The notes under the pieces were generated by a model, which made no database searches, was not told the DNA's origin, and saw only the letters and a program-made list of their open reading frames with translations. The position numbers and the translations under genes were made by a program. This document shows positions 62,401 to 64,000 of a DNA stretch of 64,000 nt, in pieces (position 1 is the first letter of the stretch; each line of letters begins with the position of its first letter). The stretch covers positions 744,001 to 808,000 of the forward strand of contig NZ_JAOBPP010000021.1 of NCBI RefSeq assembly GCF_025574465.1. The letters are read 5' to 3'. The stretch is from Kordiimonas aestuarii. GTDB taxonomy: Bacteria > Pseudomonadota > Alphaproteobacteria > Sphingomonadales > Kordiimonadaceae.

Positions 62401-63111
62401 CTGCCCTCCCGGCGTGAAAACAAAGCCCCCGTCAGAACCACCTCCACCACCAACGGCAGACATAGTTACGCTGCCGTCTGTGCTCCCAAGACCATCCGTG
62501 AAAGTGACGGTCATGGTCACGCCGTCTTGCGTTTCCGTATAAACAGTATTCCCGTTTGAGAGTGATCCGCTCGAGAAATCAAACATCGGCAGGGTGTGCG
62601 GGTAAGATGACTGCGCAGCGTTGGTAAACGGTGCCGGCACACCGATGTTCCAGTCACCGCCTAGTGATGCGGCACCTACCGGCCGGTCTGTGGCGTGTAC
62701 CTTTGCGTCCGTACCCGCCGCTAGTGTACGGATAAAGCTTGCCCCCTGTGTTGTCCACGCAACCGAGCAGGCCCAAAGTGCAATGCTCGCGTCATCGGCC
62801 AGCAAGGCATCTATGGCACTAAGCAGACCTTCATGGGTGTGAAGATAAGCTTCATCAACGTCCACACCACCGAGATGAATTGTGCCCGGTGAGCCGTGGG
62901 CGAGAATATGTACCGTCGTTATATGAGAGCGAGACGCCAGTGCCTGTGCGACCTGGAAAAGCGGATTCTGACATGTGTTCAGGTAAACAACGTCAACCGA
63001 TGGCGAGAGTTCGCTCAGCAGGATCTCAACGTCTTTCACACCCCGGTCGATGATCAGGAGCTCACGCGCCGCTTCACGGTCAAATCCGTATACTGCTTTA
63101 TAGTTGGTCAT
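56410..63111 (-). CDS. Giant DUF4347/VCBS/FG-GAP/cadherin/RTX adhesin-like protein
   Basis: A 2233-residue protein without Sec signal. Order of domains: DUF4347 (residues about 10-165, including YLNTCQNPLFQVAQ and HILAHGSPGTIHLGG); a beta-rich region; cadherin-like/VCBS domains (about 350-680); an FG-GAP-type block (about 800-1075, repeats of VDIDNDGDIDLFVG form); more VCBS repeats (about 1090-1840, GDYGTLTIEANGTWTYTLD form); one cadherin domain (about 1845-1930); RTX calcium nonapeptides (about 1935-2160, GGAGNDTLDGGEGDD); and a C-terminal type-I secretion region. GGGAGG lies before ATG 63111. No T1SS genes are in the window. Likely a cell-surface or released adhesin. Confidence 0.9.
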   Translation of the reverse strand: MTNYKAVYGFDREAARELLIIDRGVKDVEILLSELSPSVDVVYLNTCQNPLFQVAQALASRSHITTVHILAHGSPGTIHLGGVDVDEAYLHTHEGLLSAIDALLADDASIALWACSVAWTTQGASFIRTLAAGTDAKVHATDRPVGAASLGGDWNIGVPAPFTNAAQSSYPHTLPMFDFSSGSLSNGNTVYTETQDGVTMTVTFTDGLGSTDGSVTMSAVGGGGGSDGGFVFTPGGQAITLVTFEFSESIRLNQFQIIEIDNSLDGTISGYITGGDSGGFSISTSRYSTIEGVLGADTSDSLAILSTDATGMTIRLGGANIGLPFNPGFDNLVFNQYAPEFDDADDTVSLTVDENDSATAIPGLGVTDADEGDTLTWTVVSGPSKGSVTLTGTATATSGGGDLPGTYTYTPNADTSGSDSFFIQVSDGIDTDIITVNVTITPDNVAPVITLPDAPEVIEDDEDVSLGDTIAITDEDGNDQTVTLTVTGGTVSLDTTDLDFTVGDGTDDASMTFSGTLAEVNAALDSLTFTPTANAYGDAAASIRLQTADGAGGNDDDTLTIDITAVDDPMVITGDTSGNIDEDNTGTVTGTLNLSDPDGTESLSGFAYDGDYGRITTEYEGDWIYDLNESHADVQGLTEGETLTDVITIQTADGANQDITITINGADDPGSLSGFAGSVTVNEDEITLLDGDVTFTDIDSSGGTLTVSGLLSGDVVSLQDTGTGSGEVGFSGTSVTYEGVSVGTTSGGDGDTFSIALNANASDEVVDALIEALTFSATDDSPVEARTLTLNVADTDGNSVLGGGQVIERASGDNPFYDNTYSNQYTAPTMVDIDNDGDIDLFVGFGNAGAGIRFWENDGSGDFTEQTGANNPFNGVDFGTRAAPTFADIDGDGDKDAFVGINDGTVRFFENTGSAATPSFTERTGGDNPLNVLDVGSKAALAFGDLDNDGDLDAFAGQGDGSFTFFRNDGNDDTADFTEVSGSGNPLNGVDLSSTSSIELIDLDNDGDLDAVLGQNSGDISYFENTGSTNSASFTERTGDDNPLNDVSVYYISNVALGDIDGDRVYEAVVGAFSEDDLLTYDFTVGQSIDVAVTPVNDPSVITGTDARTINEGSTSISGDLTSSDPDGDIYFTASVQDGDYGSLSINAFGSWTYTPDSNSDDTINELGAGDTLGDSFTIQSSDGTEKAVNVTIRGVNDAAVIGGTLGANLDDNTDSIGGTASVSDVDGEDSFNADTSTSSYGDFEIAENGDWSFDLNNDYSVVDQMQEGDEIDLTYTIEADDGTQSSVVITVTGANDDSIITGTTTGTIFEGVPTTSNYLGINDVDNDVAFTPDTIEGDYGTLTIEANGTWTYTLDNTSDTVNGLTEGDTLGDTVTVYADDGNNVDIDITISGINDAAVFTGDVSAYMNEDADTYSGTLAVSDVDGADSFTAETLEGDFGTLTIDTNGAWTFDLNNDLDIVAGLSRDDTLGDGINVEAADGTKREISMLITGVNDEPTLTGVGSDYIFTEDIQGNLDLSAVSITDIDTNDTQTLTLTVTGGTFTTPADGAGVGDGVTATLTDAQTITLVGGADDITSYLDTVGNVQYTGAENAEGDNAATLTVTVNDGNATVSESANVDITAVDDEAVVSGTFTGAVVESDEGEGGRGTTASGTLSISDVDTADNPSFADQAATAGDNAYGTFELTGGDWIYRLDQAAVQDLDAGDIVSDTITYTASNDAEQQITITIIGTADDAVITGTFNGSVSEQATSSGITTGTLSISDLDEDDTPTFADQGATRGDNGYGKFELTGGTWTYTLDRSTVSGLGADSNLTDTITYQATDGSSQEITVTIEGIDDAPSLPRLVSTGVDEDKMGAFVGTLSATDPEGKSVSFSVDDARFKVVDDKLYLADDVALDYEEVQELSIKVTASDGGKGRTAFLDINVNDLPEAVINTPTDGNDTVMGGDGRDTLTGGAGNDTLDGGEGDDTILKDSSDNGQDIIVGGGGNDMVHAGGGNDFIVGDGASDGTTRQSLPQDSDTSSDGADTLRGGMGDDTILGGGWNDDRINDNGSYDDGEEIESGTAQNHIWAGGGNDVGVGSGGNDLIGGRTGDDKLIGLGGDDTLFGHAGDDLVLGGAGDDLAFSGTGADTVDGGAGDDTLWAGAGDDQLTGGSGADTFCFGTVSGNDVVTDFNVDEDTLHLSYRGFESLDAVLNGAIEASVNGESGVMLDLGGGESVFLAGLALDEFSAAQIML

Positions 63112-63492
63112 GGGTCCTCCCGCCATCTGTTGGCCACCATTTGATGGCAATGCCCGTATGCCGATTGGCCATTGGGCGTCATAACTGTCTCGCCCTTAAG
63201 TTCCCATGACCGTTCAGGAAAATCCTGCCAGAAGCCTTGAATTTTCTGCATTGGCAGAAATGTCGGTGTGAATTGGCAGGAATTTCAGTCCGGTTTTGAG
63301 TTTGTTTTTCAAGGAAGCTTTCTCGCTGTGACATGCCGCATTTATGGCGAGTATTGCTTCGCGCATATGAAGCTCAGCCACGAATGGCTAGGTTAAAAAC
63401 ACCACCCCGAAAACCAGAACGGTGTCTGAAAGTGTCGTATTGCGGCTCTGATAAGGGGCGGTTGAGGTTTGGGCGAGTATCGTGCGCGGGCG
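63112..63492. other. Upstream region of the adhesin gene
   Basis: A 381-base gap between the adhesin gene and the next minus-strand gene. It contains two TTGGCAG direct repeats (63251, 63273) and an inverted CTGCCA at 63225. No open frame of note; no sure promoter could be set. Confidence 0.5.
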
Positions 63493-63999
63493 TTAGGTCT
63501 GTCCGATATTAAACGTGCTCACGGACCGCTCAAGGTCTGATGGTGTATAGAGCACATCGCTGCTCACAAGCGCGAGGGCCACATCAACCGCCCTGAGCGG
63601 CCGGTCAATTTCGAGCCCATGAAAGGAATTGGCAAGAGCCAAGATGGCATTTTCAACATCCTCGGATACAGCTGTCTGGTCCGTCTGTTGCGTCGCCTTA
63701 ATCGTTGTTGAGCCATTTTTGCAGAACTCGCGGCTTATTTTATAGGTGCCCAGACCGTCTGCCTCATTAAAACAGACCGCCACCATTTCAGAGCACACAA
63801 GATGTTTTTGCTGCCGCCAGCGATCAAGCGCCCGGTGGAAAATATCGACAAGGAACAGCTTGATGGTCTCTGGTGCAATGAGCGTGTAGAGCATTTCCGT
63901 GGCTTGCGTCCCAAATGCAAGGACCAAAGCGGCGTGCAGGCGGTCCATAACCATATCTTCCCCAGCCCTGAACAGGCACCAGATAGCCAGAAGGCCAGC
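63493..63999 (-). CDS. Hypothetical protein, cut by the window edge
   Basis: The frame is open to the right edge, so the start may lie outside; the visible part is 168 residues, with in-window ATGs at 63954 and 63948. It is a soluble, helical protein (HAALVLAFGTQATEMLYTLI, FLVDIFHRALDRWRQQKH), without any motif I recognise. It lies upstream of the adhesin gene on the same strand, but a 381-base gap makes co-transcription uncertain. Confidence 0.55.
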   Translation of the reverse strand, partial: AGLLAIWCLFRAGEDMVMDRLHAALVLAFGTQATEMLYTLIAPETIKLFLVDIFHRALDRWRQQKHLVCSEMVAVCFNEADGLGTYKISREFCKNGSTTIKATQQTDQTAVSEDVENAILALANSFHGLEIDRPLRAVDVALALVSSDVLYTPSDLERSVSTFNIGQT

Positions 64000-64000
64000 G

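Noticed and set aside
63273..63289. TTGGCAGGAATTTCAG as a sigma-54 promoter
   Set aside because: The -24 GG is present, but the -12 element lacks the required GC at the right spacing.

Overview
The window is GC-rich chromosomal DNA with densely packed genes on both strands. The gene content points to an alphaproteobacterium: a large NAD-dependent glutamate dehydrogenase, an rsmB-rpe-heparinase-purH run, an OlsB-type ornithine lipid acyltransferase, a DUF1674/SDHAF4 protein, a pfkB-type adenosine kinase, and several TonB-dependent receptors with a TPR-sulfotransferase. The receptors and sulfotransferase recall Sphingomonadales or Kordiimonadales, but no 16S or other taxonomic marker is present, so the order is not fixed. 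I saw no tRNA, rRNA, CRISPR array or intact insertion sequence.

Layout. 1-8.5 kb: the 3' part of NAD-GDH, a striking perfect 19-bp inverted repeat, pirin plus glutathionyl-hydroquinone reductase, a solute-binding-like protein, LysR and membrane-anchored XRE regulators, and a small secreted protein. 8.5-17 kb: thrS-infC (infC probably starts at AUA), an alpha/beta hydrolase coupled to nth, an M20 peptidase, a Lys/His-rich 11-residue-repeat secreted protein, GNAT and HIT proteins, a lipoprotein and a membrane protein. 17-31.5 kb: the rsmB-rpe-heparinase-purH operon with an internal terminator, an AmpG-like transporter, olsB, an EI24/lipoprotein/DUF6460/DUF938 operon, adenosine kinase, htpX, and a CPBP protease overlapping an SDHAF4-like gene. 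31.5-40.3 kb: a large unrecognised protein, an NAD-dependent epimerase, a DUF481-like beta-barrel, hsp20-yjbQ with a possible heat-responsive leader, two divergent SPOR-domain proteins, and a ParA/ribbon-helix-helix pair.

40.5-49 kb is the most coherent accessory unit: an MFS anion symporter, a tannase/feruloyl-esterase-family hydrolase, a TonB receptor, a GlcD/Dld-type FAD dehydrogenase, and AraC and GntR regulators. A 15-bp palindrome, ACCTWTCWGATAGGT, occurs once before the MFS gene, once before the receptor and twice before the AraC gene. It looks like the operator of a local regulon for uptake and breakdown of an ester-linked hydroxy acid. 49-56 kb is a second uptake locus: an S9 peptidase divergent from a TonB receptor, then a TPR-sulfotransferase behind a strong terminator. 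56.4-63.1 kb is one giant gene for a DUF4347/VCBS/FG-GAP/cadherin/RTX protein of about 2233 residues, probably secreted by a type I system whose genes are not in the window. The right edge cuts an unrecognised gene.

All function calls come from reading motifs by eye; no database search was run.
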